In this document: positions 1-13,346 of the stretch, piece by piece
Layout: each line of letters begins with the position of its first letter
Numbering within the stretch: the stretch's first letter is position 1
DNA from: Colias croceus
Lineage: Eukaryota > Arthropoda > Insecta > Lepidoptera > Pieridae
Length of the DNA stretch: 64,000 nucleotides
Reading direction: 5' to 3'
NCBI RefSeq assembly: GCF_905220415.1
Contig: NC_059542.1
Span: 930,001 to 994,000 of the forward strand
The notes under the pieces: model-generated
Database searches by the model: none
What the model was told of the DNA's origin: nothing
Seen by the model: the letters and a program-made list of their open reading frames with translations, nothing else
Position numbers and translations under genes: made by a program

Positions 1-132
1 ATCCAACGTGCAGTGTAATAAGTCCTTAATAAGCAGTAATCTCTCGCAGAATCTATAAATTAAACACTGTTCCATATTACTCGTACTAAATTTTGTATAT
101 TATAATAATAAATACTTTCTTTAGGTAGGTAA

Positions 133-311
133 TCCATACTAATATTATAAATGCGAAAGTAACTCTGTCTGTCTGTCTGTTACTCAATCACGCCTAAACT
201 ACTGAACCAATTTGCATGAAATTTGGTATGGAGATATTTTGATACCTGAGAAAGGACATAGGCTACCTTTTATTGCGAAATACCACGGGCGAAGCCGGGG
301 CGGACCACTAG
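133..311 (+). mobile_element. Helitron-like non-autonomous element
   Basis: It begins TCCATACTAATATTATAAAT, contains the TCTGTCTGTCTGTTACTCAA block, and ends in a GC-rich hairpin-forming stretch with GGCGAAGCCGGGGCGG, then CTAG. Helitrons start TC and end CTRR after a small hairpin. It is the same family as the copies at 10880, 29278 and 41102. Confidence 0.7.
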
Positions 312-2439
312 TAATAAATATTTCTTCATAATGTCTATTTTACTACAGATTTAGGACTTTTTAATGTTATTATTTACTTCTGACGTAATCAAATACCCGA
401 AAATACCTTATCCATTCTCTTTCACATCACTCCGTTCTAGTTCCAGAACTTTTCTCATGTTAATAAGTACCTTGGAACAATAAAAAAGTCATATTTCACA
501 TCAGCACCTTTCGCAAATCTTCCCTTCCTTGGATGAACTCATAAACCGCCCTCGACTTTTGTCTCTGCAGTAACACAGAAGCTTACAATGTATCGGACAT
601 CTTTACGACCCTCAAACTATAGGTTATTCCGCACAATGGCCATTGAATCGAACATTTGAACACACGTTTTTGTACTGGCCAGTAAATCATATTCACTTTA
701 TGGTGAAATTGTGGTTGCTGATGATTGCTTTGGGTGCTTTCGCCAGATTACTAAATAGTTACTACTTCTTTGGCCTACAAACTGATGCAATAGTAGCTTA
801 TAAGTATTTTGGTATAGAGTCATGAGCAATGACTACTCAGTGATGAGACGCTCAATATAGATCGAAAGTTAGGCGTTTCTGTACTCAGATTATTTTCTCC
901 ACGACCACGTCACAGCTGCTCCAATCTGTGACGAGAAATTTTAAAATGTATTCGTTAATCGAGCTGAGTGAGTTAGATGAATTGTTAGCTGACATTGTAA
1001 GGCAATCAATTTCATATATACATTTTATAACCTATTGTTATTACTGAAGTTTTGAAATGTTTTCACAGCTTACATGCCGCAGACCAAGTCACAAGCAACA
1101 GTCATTACATGCAGATGCCTGACCAGCAAATTAACATCTTTAAGATATTGTAGTGCTTTAATTATTAAACCACGACTGTATGTAGGTCGAATGTTACTTA
1201 GTATAATTTGTGGGTGGACCTTTTAATTGTTATAATGATTTTATGATTTTTATGGTTGTACTGAACAAGGAGGTCTTGTTCATGCGCTGTTAATGAGAAA
1301 GAAACTAGAACTTTCTATGATGTACTAGTGGTTTAATATTGAAATAAAAGGTCAGGAGATAGATTCTTTATGTACTTTATGTTACATAAATCTATGTATT
1401 AAGTATAATTAATTTCACAGTGAAAATAATAAATTTAATCATCTCTTTCAATTAATTTCCGAATTACATATAGTACTGCCTATCTCGTATCTACTTTGCT
1501 ATTATTATCTTCGTGCCCATAATCAAAACACATTGACAACAAAAGCTTTGATGTCGTAATAAACAGAAATAATTACAGGAAAATTGATAGTTACACAAAA
1601 CAGATGAGCCTTTCTTAGCTTCACCCTCGTGTGGCGTGTCGAATTATGTCTGTGGTCTGGTTCCAAATTAATATTTATATTCTGTAAGGGTTTGTTCACT
1701 TTTCGCTTCATTTACTTTTTAAAAAGAACAAGGATTACATTTTCCTTGGAAAAGGCATACAGATTATAACTCTGTCGTTTTCGCTTTTTGGATAAAGGTG
1801 TTTGTTAAATTTCGAGCTTATAAGAAGAGTTATTTTAACACGTAATGATTTTATATCTCTTTTCCTTTCCGCATGCTTTTATTATAACCTGCCAGAACCT
1901 TTTTTTACCCTGTAACATAACTTTTTTTTTGGGTAACAAAAACACTGGCCGGACTTTTTACTTTTTAAATTCTTTTATCGTTCTAATTTCGAAATCTATA
2001 ACCATAGATTGTTCTAGAAAAAAGGCAATCGTTGGGAAATGATTCAAGGCACTACAGTTCAATCAGACGGCTATGATCAATACAGTAACTGGGTAAACAA
2101 ATGGAAGAGGAATGTAAATAGCGGGGCACGGTTCCGATTTACCCCAGTTACTATGCAACGTAAGCTTTACCATGGTTTACGCTTTTTATCGAAATAATTG
2201 CTAGAAGGTTCATTTATTACCAACTCCTACAATATGCTTTGTCCAAATATTTTAAGTTTTATTCATTTTTGTATTTTTTTTTATTATCATGTTCCAGGTT
2301 TTTTTAAACATTCCATAAAATCGATTTAAAACCGGCCAAGAGTGTGTTCTATCTCATAAAAAGTTCAGTCTTGCAATGATATACCTATACAGCCCAATAA
2401 GACAATAAATAGAGACCAAGAAAAGTTGATAATAATTAC
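312..2439. other. No recognisable gene
   Basis: AT-rich sequence. A 60-codon open frame at 643-825 is hydrophobic but has no family features. A short imperfect inverted repeat (AGTAACTGGGTAAA against TTTACCCCAGTTACT) sits at 2084-2156. Nothing else stands out. Confidence 0.5.
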
Positions 2440-2617
2440 TACATAGTATAAAACAAAGTCGCTTTCTCTGTCCCTATGTCCATTTGTATGCTTAAATCTT
2501 TAAAACTACGCGACGGATTTTGATGCGGTTTTTTTCAATAGATAGAGTGATTCAAGAGAAAGGTATATAATTTATTAGGTTTTAGACAAAGCGGGCGAAG
2601 CCGCGGGCGGTAAGCTT
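2440..2617 (+). mobile_element. Helitron-like element, second subfamily
   Basis: It starts near ACATAGTATAAAACAAAGTC and ends with GCGGGCGAAGCCGCGGGCGG and CTTG. The body (CTCTGTCCCTATGTCCATTT, ACTACGCGACGGATTTTGAT) differs from the other Helitron-like copies but is shared with 55290-55478 and, reversed, with 59366-59473. Confidence 0.6.
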
Positions 2618-5600
2618 GTAATTTTATAAATCAATATTCTGTCAATGCTTTCTTCTGAACGACTGCAACTATTTAACAACTCTATTAATTCCACAAACCC
2701 TTGTATAATTTTACCAGCTGAAATGTGTCGCACACGTGCGAACTAATCGATCGATGTTAAAACAAAAATAAACAAAATCCTCTTCAATTCACCCTCCCAA
2801 CTCCCACTATGAACAATTCTTGATGCCAAACTGACGGTTTGTCGGGTCATGAAGTGGGAGATTTGTTTACTTACGTATTTACATAATATGTATATTGTAT
2901 AAGTTATAACATTCATACAAAAATTTAATATTTTGTCCGTAATCAAATTTGATATTTAAAACCTCACTAAGAATAAAAAAAAGTACATAAATTTTTGTTA
3001 CTCGTTTACGCTCTACATGTACACACTAGAAATTTCGTGTTATTAGTTGCACGTACACTTTATAGTGTAATTAATTATTATTTTTTAGATTTATATTTTG
3101 TGTCCAATACTTTAAAAATATCACAAAATATCAGTACAAGTTCAGTGCACGTAAATAATAGAAATATCTAAAAGTGTAAGACGTTAAAGCCCAATTAAAA
3201 CTAAGGTAAACCTACCTACCTAAAGTAATTGTTGAAAAACAATATTTGATTTAGAATTTTATCTCAATGAAAATAATACATGATTTAAATACACAAACAA
3301 TTTTGATTTAATTTATTTAGTTATAATATCTAATATTAAATAATTATTGTAACCGCTTTTTTACTGGCCGTGCGCACTCCACGCCACGTGACGTGACATT
3401 GTGTTCAAACTGACATGTCCGAAATCGGTGCGACACTTAAGTTAACGTCTTCTCAATACGGGGGCTTCTTCGCAATCGACTTATGCGATTTTTAACTTAA
3501 TTCCTTTCACTAAAAGTTCGTTTTTAATCCGGGACAGCTGAACCGTTTGTTAAGGTATTTTGAGCTTTGTATGCGTGTGGTAGAGTTGTTTTTGCTTTGC
3601 TGTTTTCGTGTAAAACTTTGTTGAGCGCGCAGTAAGATTGTTTAAGTCGAATTTTCTTTAACATACAGGGGTGAAAATTATAGGGGAGTATGAAATGCCG
3701 TGATGGATTCGGTTTTAAATTGTTTATTGTTAGCATTTCGTATTTGCGACGGCGAGTCCGATTGTGACTGATATTTTGTGTTTGTCAGATTTATATTGGA
3801 GTAACGAGGGGAGTCGAAAAGGCTGCGAATTTCAACTTTTTGTCACTTATTCAAATTTATCGAATTTGAATTTTAAATCAAACACTTTTGGATGATTTAA
3901 GCGTTAAGTTGCTTTTCGTACAATGGGAGATAAATGTGCGTTTGCATAAAAATAATCATTTTTAAAGAATTGAACAGAATTAAAAAAAATCAAATAAAAT
4001 TAAAAAAAGGGTGTGTATACTTAGTATACACAAATCTATTTACCATCTACATTCTGCAATTCATATTTGTATCTTATATAAAAATTAAAAACCTATTCAT
4101 AAATGGAATGAATATTGAGCCATATGCAAACATCAAAAACCCTATCAAAGTACGAAGCTTCCAAACACTATCCGTTCAGTACATTTCGTACTACAAGTAC
4201 TATTTTAAAGCATTTAAAACAGAATTCGCCTGAAGCGTGAATCCGCCCCTCCGTCAGCGAAGCGTACACGCCGGACAATTTGAGGCGCGCAAATTGGCAA
4301 CTTACTCTAATTAACGCTCTCGGCTCTGGCAGTGTGGGGCTAAGCAATCAGCGTTTTGTACATTTAGATATTTAAATGAATGTTTCTATTAATATTAGAA
4401 GTGGCCAACTGTGATAATAGTTGAGCTATTATTATTATAGTTTTAACATAGAAATATAAATTAATTTAAATATGATCCTTGCTTTATCTCCCTACTATCC
4501 AATTCTAATTTTATATCTATAGGTTAAGTACTGTTAAGTAGGATTAAAAAATTGTAAAACTTTTAAAAATATTTATTTTTCTATTTTAGCACAGATACCT
4601 AAATTATAATATTACGAGTAGTGGTATAAGTAACACGTGTTTCCTCAATTGTCTTTTTAATTGAGTCTTTCATGTAATTTTTACGAAATTAACTAAGCTT
4701 GATCTTTATAGTCGCGTATCTAATGGCCTCCCAGACGGTGTCATGATAATTGATAACTCATGATACCACAAAGTTGCTCAGTGGCTATTTCAAATGAAAC
4801 GTTGACACGACTATAGTTAGGCGATTAAAGAAAGCTTACGGCAAGCAATTATAAGTTGTAGCAATTGCATAAATTATCGTATTTATTTTAAGTGCTTCTG
4901 TGTATAATAATTGTGGATTGCTGTGCGATGCGTAGAAGATTTTATTTCATTTTGGTTTAAATTAAACGTCATATTTATCGAAAAATAATAAACACAATAC
5001 CAATAGCAACAATAACTGTAATTAGTATTTACCAATTTCGAAAAAAAATCATACATAGAAAGCATTTCACTTACATTTTTTGTAACAATATTATTTAAGG
5101 TAGGTTTTGTCGCAGATCCTATTTTATTAGGTAGTACACGTTTATAAATTAATTATTTTAAAATAAAGGTGTTTTTATTTTGTCAAAAATGTTTACTTTT
5201 ATTGTTCTCACTGACTGATCACATGAGTTTTCTTTTTAAAGATTTTAAATGTTAAATATTAAAAAAAATGTTAATTAAAACACACAATCATTACCCGAAA
5301 ATTTACATATGCACCACTAAATCCCTCCCATATCCATAACTTTTTGTATATATCCATAACGTTTTGGGATAGCGAGTGAGGGTGTACGGCCAAACATACA
5401 AACAGTACAATAAACAGTCGATAGGATTATACATCGTCAATTAACGGATTAGTATCGATGTCCGATTAAGAGGTGCGCAAATAGCTTATTCAAATTGATC
5501 TGTTAAGCTGATTATAAGCTATTGTTTTTTTAGGTCACCTAGTTATTGTAAGTATTTCCAGTATAGCTATTAAGTTGTTATTGAAATTATATATAGGCAA

Positions 5601-7969
5601 GTTATAATAAAAAATCAACAGTAAAAAAATGAATGAAATAAATAAACATTCTTTATTTTTGCCTTCACAAGGCAGCATTTTTGTTGTAAGGGTTAATAGT
5701 TGCATTCCGTTTTCCGTTGCGTTCTAATCCAAAATGTAAAAATCTAACAATTGGATTATAATATGAATTCACCATTTTTATAGCAGTTCAACTCAAGCAA
5801 AGTCGGGCCAAGCAGCTAGCCAAAAAGATACAAAACATCGCGACTATTCATGTTCCCAGAGTGGGGTCATAGGCATAAACAAGGCGCATGCGCATTGAGT
5901 GATTTACACCTCGACCGGAGATAACAGGAACACAATATTCAATATATTTTATGGTCTTTTATGTTAATCTCACTGGGGGTTATAAAGCTTCACATTTCAA
6001 GATATATGATACGAATTTGACACGTTTAAAAGTGATTAGCTGACCTATGACTAGCGCCAAGAGCTTATTTGCAGGGAATTTTAGCAATATCTGAAAAAAA
6101 GAGTCAAACTTCTTTTATAATAAACAATTTTCCAGTGAAAGCTCCTTCATAAATAAAAAAGCTATCTTCTGTTGAAAGTCTTACTAAAATAGGCACAGCT
6201 ATATAGAATTCCTGAAGTACAGATGCGTTCAACCCAGAACTGCCTTTATGTTTTCACAGAAAAAATAAAGGGGTATCTAAATTTATGGAAAAAGGTGTTC
6301 CGTATGGAACAGTAAGCTTGTATTTTACATATTCATAAATTATATACTTACGTGCAAAATAAGGCTTATATCTTACTTACTCATAAATTCTATCTACAAA
6401 ACCTGTCCATAAAAGAACATGAGGCTTCAATTACACCAGAAGAACATATATTTGAAACGTCAGAAGTCATGGCTTTGTCCAATAAGTATTTGCGCATCCT
6501 CAGAATCGAAGTAAACAGTTTCACTGTCCACTTAACGGTGTATACGTATCGATATTTTGAACTCTATCCCTTTGTAATAAGGACACATTCAGCTATCGTT
6601 CTAGAAGGTTCCGTTCGTGACGTAACTATGGAAACTCAGAGAATATTTTTGCATGTCTGCTGTTCGGACATTGTGTCTATTAAAATTGATGTATAGAGAG
6701 AAGCAATCACGGCCCTGTGGAGGATTTTCGTCTGTAGTTGCTTTACAGTTTCTAGGCTTTTTTTATTTGAGGTACTGATCTATCACGCAACAAAAATCAG
6801 TAATTTGCTACAGTAAGTACCTAGAGTACTGACCTGAGATTTATCACACATCAAAATTCAGTAATTAAGTAGATTCTATGTTGTAAAAATATCGAGCTTC
6901 TGCCAAACTTTTCGATGCATTTTGTGATGAATAAATACATTTATTGATGTGTTTTCTTCTTGTAGGTACTCAGTATGTAGTAACCTTAATATTTACTTCG
7001 GGTAGGAAAAAGATAACGGTAATGTATTGAAATTTGCAACGGATTTTCTATTTTATATGCAAGATTTTCATAACAGCCATATTGTAAAACTCAAAGAGAC
7101 AGTTTGGCGACAGAAGCCACAGGATATTAGTTATTCCGCATTAAGTTTCAAGGAAATATAATACTTCCGACCGAGATTAATATTATGTACTTGCTGACCG
7201 TCTGTTTAGTACCGTAATTATTGTAACAAAATAGGAATATAGAGGTTCAATTCACAGTGGAGATTTTTAAAAATAATAATTTATTCAAAAGCTAATTATA
7301 AAAAACAAATCTTAATTGCATTTAAGTTTAATTACCCACTTAATTTTCCATACAAAAATCACAATAACTTTCAACTTGACACAATTTCTTAGATTATTCA
7401 GGAGGTAATTTTTTCTTTATAAACATTTCACATTTCTGCAAAACAACAGGTCCAAATCACTTTTATGACATTTGCAACAAAAGCCAAGCCAAGGATCTTT
7501 CGTTTTAAATCGTTAATTAGTTCCAAGCGACATTTCCGCAATAATTATTTACATTTAATGAATTCGGATCAGTCACCGAAATAAAGGAATTTCAATTCAT
7601 CCTCTAATTAAAAACACGGGAGCAAAAAACTGAAACTCGAATGGACGCAGTAAAACATTTGTTTTTAAACGTTGAAAGGACACATTTTATCTCCGAACTT
7701 TTTGGAGTTTTAAAAAGCTAACCGTAATTTTAATTCAGACTCCATTGACACAGAATTTCGAATGTGGCTTCAGTTTAAAATTAAAAAATTTAACTTGATA
7801 CTTGATACAGAAATCTCAATTGCTGGCTAAAATGTCAGATTGTCATTTGTTTCCAAATTATAATAAGTAATTGAATATGACATTTGAATTAACAATGATA
7901 GTAGTAAATATTGCATAATATTATTTATACGTATAAACTGAGAAATGCACATAAATTATTTTCAATTTT
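2618..7969. other. No recognisable gene
   Basis: Mostly AT-rich non-coding sequence. Two GC-richer patches (3360-3480 and 4222-4345) could be regulatory or exonic but show no long frame or clear splice pair. A 114-codon frame at 6352-6696 has no family features and is treated as chance. Confidence 0.45.
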
Positions 7970-8156
7970 GAAGTGAAACTTCTTTATCGGGGTTGGAAAA
8001 AAATTTAGTGTAACATTTTTTCGTTACGCGTGACATTTTTCCGTTACGCGCCATCTTTTTCTCATCCCTACCACGCATGATTCGACGTATTTCTGTAAAG
8101 TTGCATATATAGTAAATTATTTTTTGAAAAATAAGGTCATAAAGAAGTTTCACTTC
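7970..8156. mobile_element. MITE with GAAGTGAAACTTC termini
   Basis: The ends are inverted copies: GAAGTGAAACTTCTTTAT on the left and ATAAAGAAGTTTCACTTC on the right, an 18-base perfect terminal repeat around 150 bases with two CGTTACGCG repeats. A relative with the same terminal motif lies at 10110-10268. It is too short to encode a transposase. Confidence 0.75.
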
Positions 8157-10109
8157 TTACGTGTGTACACTACTACGCACACATTTTTTGATAAGTAGGT
8201 ACCTAAAAATATTTTAACTGTAATTTTACGTAATCTACAACATAGTTTTAAAACTAGTAAAACTCCTGTAAAAAATACCACAATATATTTATCCCACCAT
8301 ATCCCAAATAGTTAGCACATTTACATTTATAAAACAAGTTTAAATAATTCAAATCCGTATTTATCCGTACTTGATGCAACGTTTGCCTTGACTAATGTCG
8401 GTGCTGTCTCGAGATGTCTTCATAAATAAACGTCAAAGAGAGATTCCTGAAAATGCACGAGATTTATGCTGACGGTACTTTTGGTTATCTATTTGTATGT
8501 AAAATGCATTTTTATATAAATCTTGAATTTAAAAATCTAGGTACTAGACTGTAAGAGTGAAAGTTGGTATTAATTTGAAAAATATAACTGGAAACATAGA
8601 GCCCATGTAAACAGAAAAATGTATATGCAGACCCCTATTGAATGTGTGTATTTAGTTTAGCTTGTAAATTTGAATTCCAATTTTGTTTCCACGTTTTCAA
8701 ATATGAAATACCTCCTTCAGATTGGGGTCCACAATTTAAAAAATATAAAGATTAAAAACGTGACGAATGTAAAGAAATATTATTTGTTAAAGGTTGCATT
8801 TATTATTGAGACTGTTTTTCAAATAAACTTTGAAAAGTTTTGTTTCTTGATTAGAGTATCAAACAACTAATTTGTTTAAGGTTATTGAAGGAAAATCAAG
8901 CTTGATTCATTCACCGGTTAAAGAGCGTTTACACGTTAACATTTCCCACATGAAATTAACAGTAAACTTGTACTCTAAGACACTTTGCATAATCCGATAT
9001 GACATTAAGTTGTCACTAATCTACTCTCACTTGAAAAACCAACCTTATATCTTAGCATTAGGCTGTATTTTCGGTTGTGTGTAACTCAAGATTTCTTAAC
9101 GGTGCAAAGATGATATGTGGCAGTAGAAGAAGTGTTTGTTTTTGATTTTTATTGATGGTGTGTTTTGATTTGTCTAACGGCAACTGTTGCTTGTTAATTG
9201 GCTTTGAACGTGTCGCGTATTTAATTTAAGTGTCAATAATCGTGGGTACTGAATGAACGTTATTATTTGAAACTACATTTACTAATTATACAACTACTTT
9301 TGCAGCCGTTCTTGAATCGTGACATAGAAATAAGTTATCACCGATACAGAGAGCAAATTCTACACTGGAGAGCGGGCAATAAAAGCTCCGAATTCTAGGT
9401 AATCTTAAAATGTATAAACTATTTGTTGAAATATAAATAATAAATATGTAATGTTTTTTTGAATCACTATCAAATCTCTAATAATAATAAGAGACGAAGC
9501 GATAATATTTAATTGTCAACCGTTTTCATATCACGCACTATGTTGATACCGATAAACTTTTTCTCGGCAGAAGTTCTTGATTTCGAAAAGCTCAACATAA
9601 GTTTTACAAATGGTACTGTACTATATTATATATTACCTATATAGTATATATTTCTTACTCAAAACAACTCGAAAATGTTGTTTTAACCATTGCACTTTAA
9701 AAAAGCAATTTAAATTCTTTTCCATACAATAATTGAATGTTTATTCCGGCACATCAAAGAAGTTAATAATGTATATCTTTATTAGAAAATTCTATTTATT
9801 ACCAGGAGCGAGTTTGCTTAATGTTAGAGGGGTGCCTTACAATTTCCCAAGGAAAACAAGGGGAGGCACTGAAGGAAAGTTTAGAAATGCATTTCAAGTT
9901 ACTATTTGCTTTTACTTGATATTGATCCGTATTTTCAACTGTGGGGTACTAAACTTGTGTTTTTGCAAATTTGCAAGTACATAATATCTAAGAATCTATA
10001 GAAGTTAAGATAGGAAGTTTGTTTGAAATTGCAAGTAGCTAAGATATTATAGAGAAGTATTATAGTACGCAGTGCCTTTGAAAACAAGGAAGAAAACAAG
10101 CATATTTTT
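8157..10109. other. No recognisable gene
   Basis: AT-rich. Short frames at 8670-9084 and 9733-9984 have compositions typical of chance frames in such DNA. No repeat was recognised. Confidence 0.45.
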
Positions 10110-10268
10110 GAAGTGAAAACTTCCTTAGCGGCGTTGGGTATATAATCTTAAACTCGCGTCAGGACACGTGGCCTGATCGAAAAAGCGTAAGACGGATTTT
10201 TTTTTGTATATAACGTAATTGTATATAATATCAAACATAGTGAACGTTAATAACCAAGTTTTCACTTC
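10110..10268. mobile_element. MITE related to the 7970 element
   Basis: It begins GAAGTGAAAACTTCCTTAGC and ends AAGTTTTCACTTC. These are inverted termini sharing GAAGTGAAA with the element at 7970, but the interior is different. Confidence 0.6.
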
Positions 10269-10351
10269 TGCCGGCACTCCCGGAGTGCAACCCGTCTTTT
10301 TTTTGTCTATGTGTATTGTTCCCATGTTGATAATATTACTATGTCTAACAG

Positions 10352-10491
10352 GCATGGAAACAACCATACTTTTTACACTTACAAGTTTAAAGATATGGCC
10401 GAAGACGAGGCGAAAGTTAATATAACAATGCGCCTGAAAAAAAACCTAATGAATTTCGATGAAATATACCTAGAAGGCATTCAAATACCCG
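10352..10491 (+). CDS. Candidate isolated exon, unknown product
   Basis: I do not recognise this. The stretch is preceded by gtctaacag and followed by gtaatt, and is open between them (phase 2 in, phase 1 out). It encodes about 46 residues including YKFKDMAEDEAKVNITMRLK and NFDEIYLEGIQIP. The charged, alternating composition looks more protein-like than neighbouring chance frames. No matching exons were found nearby, and it could still be a chance frame or a relic. Confidence 0.3.
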
Positions 10492-10675
10492 GTAATTTAT
10501 TAACACGACACTAACCAATCTAAAAATGCAACTTGCTAATTATTTACCTTTACAAAATACCAGTATTGCTAACCAGTTTTATTTCAAGTGCTAATAGCAG
10601 CGTGTACTGTTCGTAGATCAAGCGATGCCGCGGGGCATAATTATGTTAATTTGCTATTTGAAAGCTGCGGCCATA

Positions 10676-10700
10676 GAATCATACTAATAAATGCGAAAGT
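10676..10700 (+). repeat. Helitron-like 5' fragment
   Basis: CATACTAATAAATGCGAAAG is the start of the common Helitron-like family, broken off after about 25 bases. Confidence 0.4.
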
Positions 10701-10879
10701 TTTATAAGAGGTAGTTGCTATTCATTTACTTAAAGATGCTGCTCATTCTAGAATAAAATTTTGGTACTGATTGTACTATGTCTACGAATTATTCAGTTTA
10801 GTCTCTACGAATTAGGTATTACTTTATAGGGCTACAGCATTACGCAAGAAAGCCACGACTCATACTAGTCCATAGGTAC

Positions 10880-11081
10880 TTAATACATATTTTAAATGCG
10901 AAAGTAACTCTGTCTGTCTGTTACTCAATCACGCCTAAACTACTGAACCAATTTCCATGAGATTTGGACATAGGCTACTTTTTATCCCGGGAAAATGACG
11001 CAATCCCGGAAATCCCACGGGAACGGAAACTATGCGGGTTTTTCTTTGACTGCGCGGGCGAAGCCGCGGGCGGAAACCTAG
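10880..11081 (+). mobile_element. Helitron-like non-autonomous element
   Basis: It carries AATGCGAAAGTAACTCTGTC, the ACTACTGAACCAATTT block, CCCACGGGAACGGAAACTAT and the terminal GCGGGCGAAGCCGCGGGCGG before CTAG. The 5' end is slightly degenerate compared with 133-311. Confidence 0.7.
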
Positions 11082-13170
11082 TAAGAAATAAATTTAAGAA
11101 ATTCATATTGCCCGCTGTCTCCATATTACCACAACAAAAGGTCTATGGTCTGATTTAAGGGATGGAATGCAGGCGAAGTCGCGGTCCGAGTACGAGATCT
11201 GTAAGATGTTTGTAGGTTATATTTTTATAGAATAACATAAAACTGATGAATTTGTATGTGTAAATATTCACATGCTTATGATGATCATCATTTAATTTAA
11301 TAAAAAAAATATAACAATAAATATATCTCTTAATGTTTATTTATGTGTTTATTATTGCACATACAATAACAAAAAGATGCATCTAATTAACGCTATAATG
11401 ATTTCTTAACCGCTTCCTATCATTTATAAGAAATGTATATTTATTTTTATGTAAATGCGAGGGAATTTACGCATTCCACTTTCTTAAGGCGAAGTTTAAA
11501 CAGTTTATTATTTACTTTAGGTTTTTTTTATTATAACATGTTTACAAACAATCACAATGTTCTCTGTAGATACATAATAGGTACCTAGTTTATTTATAAT
11601 CTGTTCATGTTTCCAATATTTTAACGTTCAAATAAAGTAGGATATTATATTGTTTTTAAATTGGAAACGTAGAAGTATTAAATATGTTTGAGTAGTATAA
11701 AATATACAATTTTATATTTTCGTCAACTTTTGAAAAACTTGATGACTCTTTCCAAAAAAGTTAAATTCGTCTATGTGTTTATGTAAACATTTTAATCATT
11801 ATACATGTATTCTGATAGGTATGGGCCTTAACACACAAATATGACTTATGATAAAGTTATTGACGTATTTTTATGGCAAACATAAACATGGAATAGGCGG
11901 CGTCCATTCTGTAATCTGTTATTATTGGATCTTAGCCAAAATAAAAGTATGGTAACACAATCGAAACATAATTTTTTATGTGTCGCACTATTTTATTTCT
12001 TATTGATTGAGTCTTAAAAATGATAATTCATTAACATGTTTTTATAAAAAAAAATTTCATAGGTATTATTTTTAATAAATGATAAATTATTAATTATTTT
12101 CACTGGGATTCAAATATCAATCAAAGATTTTTGAGATCTAACGATTCAAATGAATATATCAGAGTATTTTTTGGTTATTGCTGTTGGAGTAATTTTAACT
12201 TTAATTTTACTTCCACGAAGATCACGTAAATCATAAAATACAATTCCAGTATCTTTGGAAATGTCTAATTAGTATATTATTAAGGATACACGATTGCTTG
12301 ATCACAATGAATTTAAACTTTAATATGTAGAGGGTAGAGTCGAAAATTAGATTTCTGCGGGTAGTTTTATTTTCTACAGGAGAAGAGCAATTAGTCATAG
12401 CATTTGATGTCGCTTGCACAGGATTTATGGTCGGGAATTCTTTCAAGTCCTAAAAATTAAATTCGTATTAATATCTCGGACAATTTGCTATATTCGTACA
12501 GTGATTTATTTTGTGTAAAACGTAATTTGAAAATAATTCCTTTGGGTGTTGGATTTTGTTCTCTAAAATACACCTTCAATATGCCGTTGTTTTATTCTAG
12601 TAATCATTTTATTACTAGAAGCGTATACGTTATTTTTAAGTCTCAGAAAAAAAGGTTCCAAATATCTCTTTCTCAATTTTATATGACAATAAACACTACC
12701 AAGCAAACAAGCGAAATGATCCAGGCAACACAAGCTAATGTACTTTACACTGCAAATGATAACAAAGACTAAATTCAATAAATTTTCTATTCTAAAGGTA
12801 TTTCTAGTGAAACCAAAGGCGTAGCATAAATCGAAAACCGTTTAGCATTTCATAAATCAAACGGCGCCAAGTTTGAATACCGGGAACACACCTGCCACCT
12901 GCCTAAATTAAATCAACACGTTTGCTCAAGATATTAATTAAAAGCAATTCGTAAGGAATAAGACGCAATCGTAAAAGGTTTATGGAAAGGAAACGTTATT
13001 TTCTATTGTTAGATATAAAGTACATTAAACGCAGTTAACAGTTCGCAGCTTTTGACTAATTAATATCACGCAGATATGTATAATTTTCTAATTTTTTAAT
13101 GTTATCGTCTATCGAATATAAAAAATAAACATAATTACCACTTTATAAACTTCATAAATCTCATATATAA
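11082..13170. other. No recognisable gene
   Basis: AT-rich. Short frames on both strands around 12231-12778 overlap each other and show no motif. Nothing else was recognised. Confidence 0.45.
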
Positions 13171-13346
13171 CTAGCTGCACTTCGTAGTTTCACCTGCGCG
13201 GCTCCGCTCCTGTTGGTCTTATCGTAATTATATTGCCCATAGCCTTCCTCGATAAATGGGCTATGTAACACCGAAAGAATTTTTCAAATCGGACTAGTAG
13301 TTTCTGAGAACAAACAGTCTTCAGCTTTATAATATTAGTATAGATA
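13171..13346 (-). mobile_element. Helitron-like element, GCTGAAGA subfamily
   Basis: Read on the minus strand it starts TCTATACTAATATTATAAAG, has CTGAAGACTGTTTGTTCTCA and a GCCCATTTATCGAGGAAGGC block, and ends GCAGCTAG. The subfamily is shared with 17079, 26593, 52801, 58878, 57532 and 63912. Confidence 0.7.

Noticed and set aside
643..825. 60-codon hydrophobic frame
   Set aside because: It could look like a membrane peptide, but it starts at a non-ATG codon and has no leader, signal or splice context.
6352..6696. 114-codon open frame on the + strand
   Set aside because: No signal peptide, motif, splice context or unusual composition; a frame of this length is expected by chance in 64 kb.
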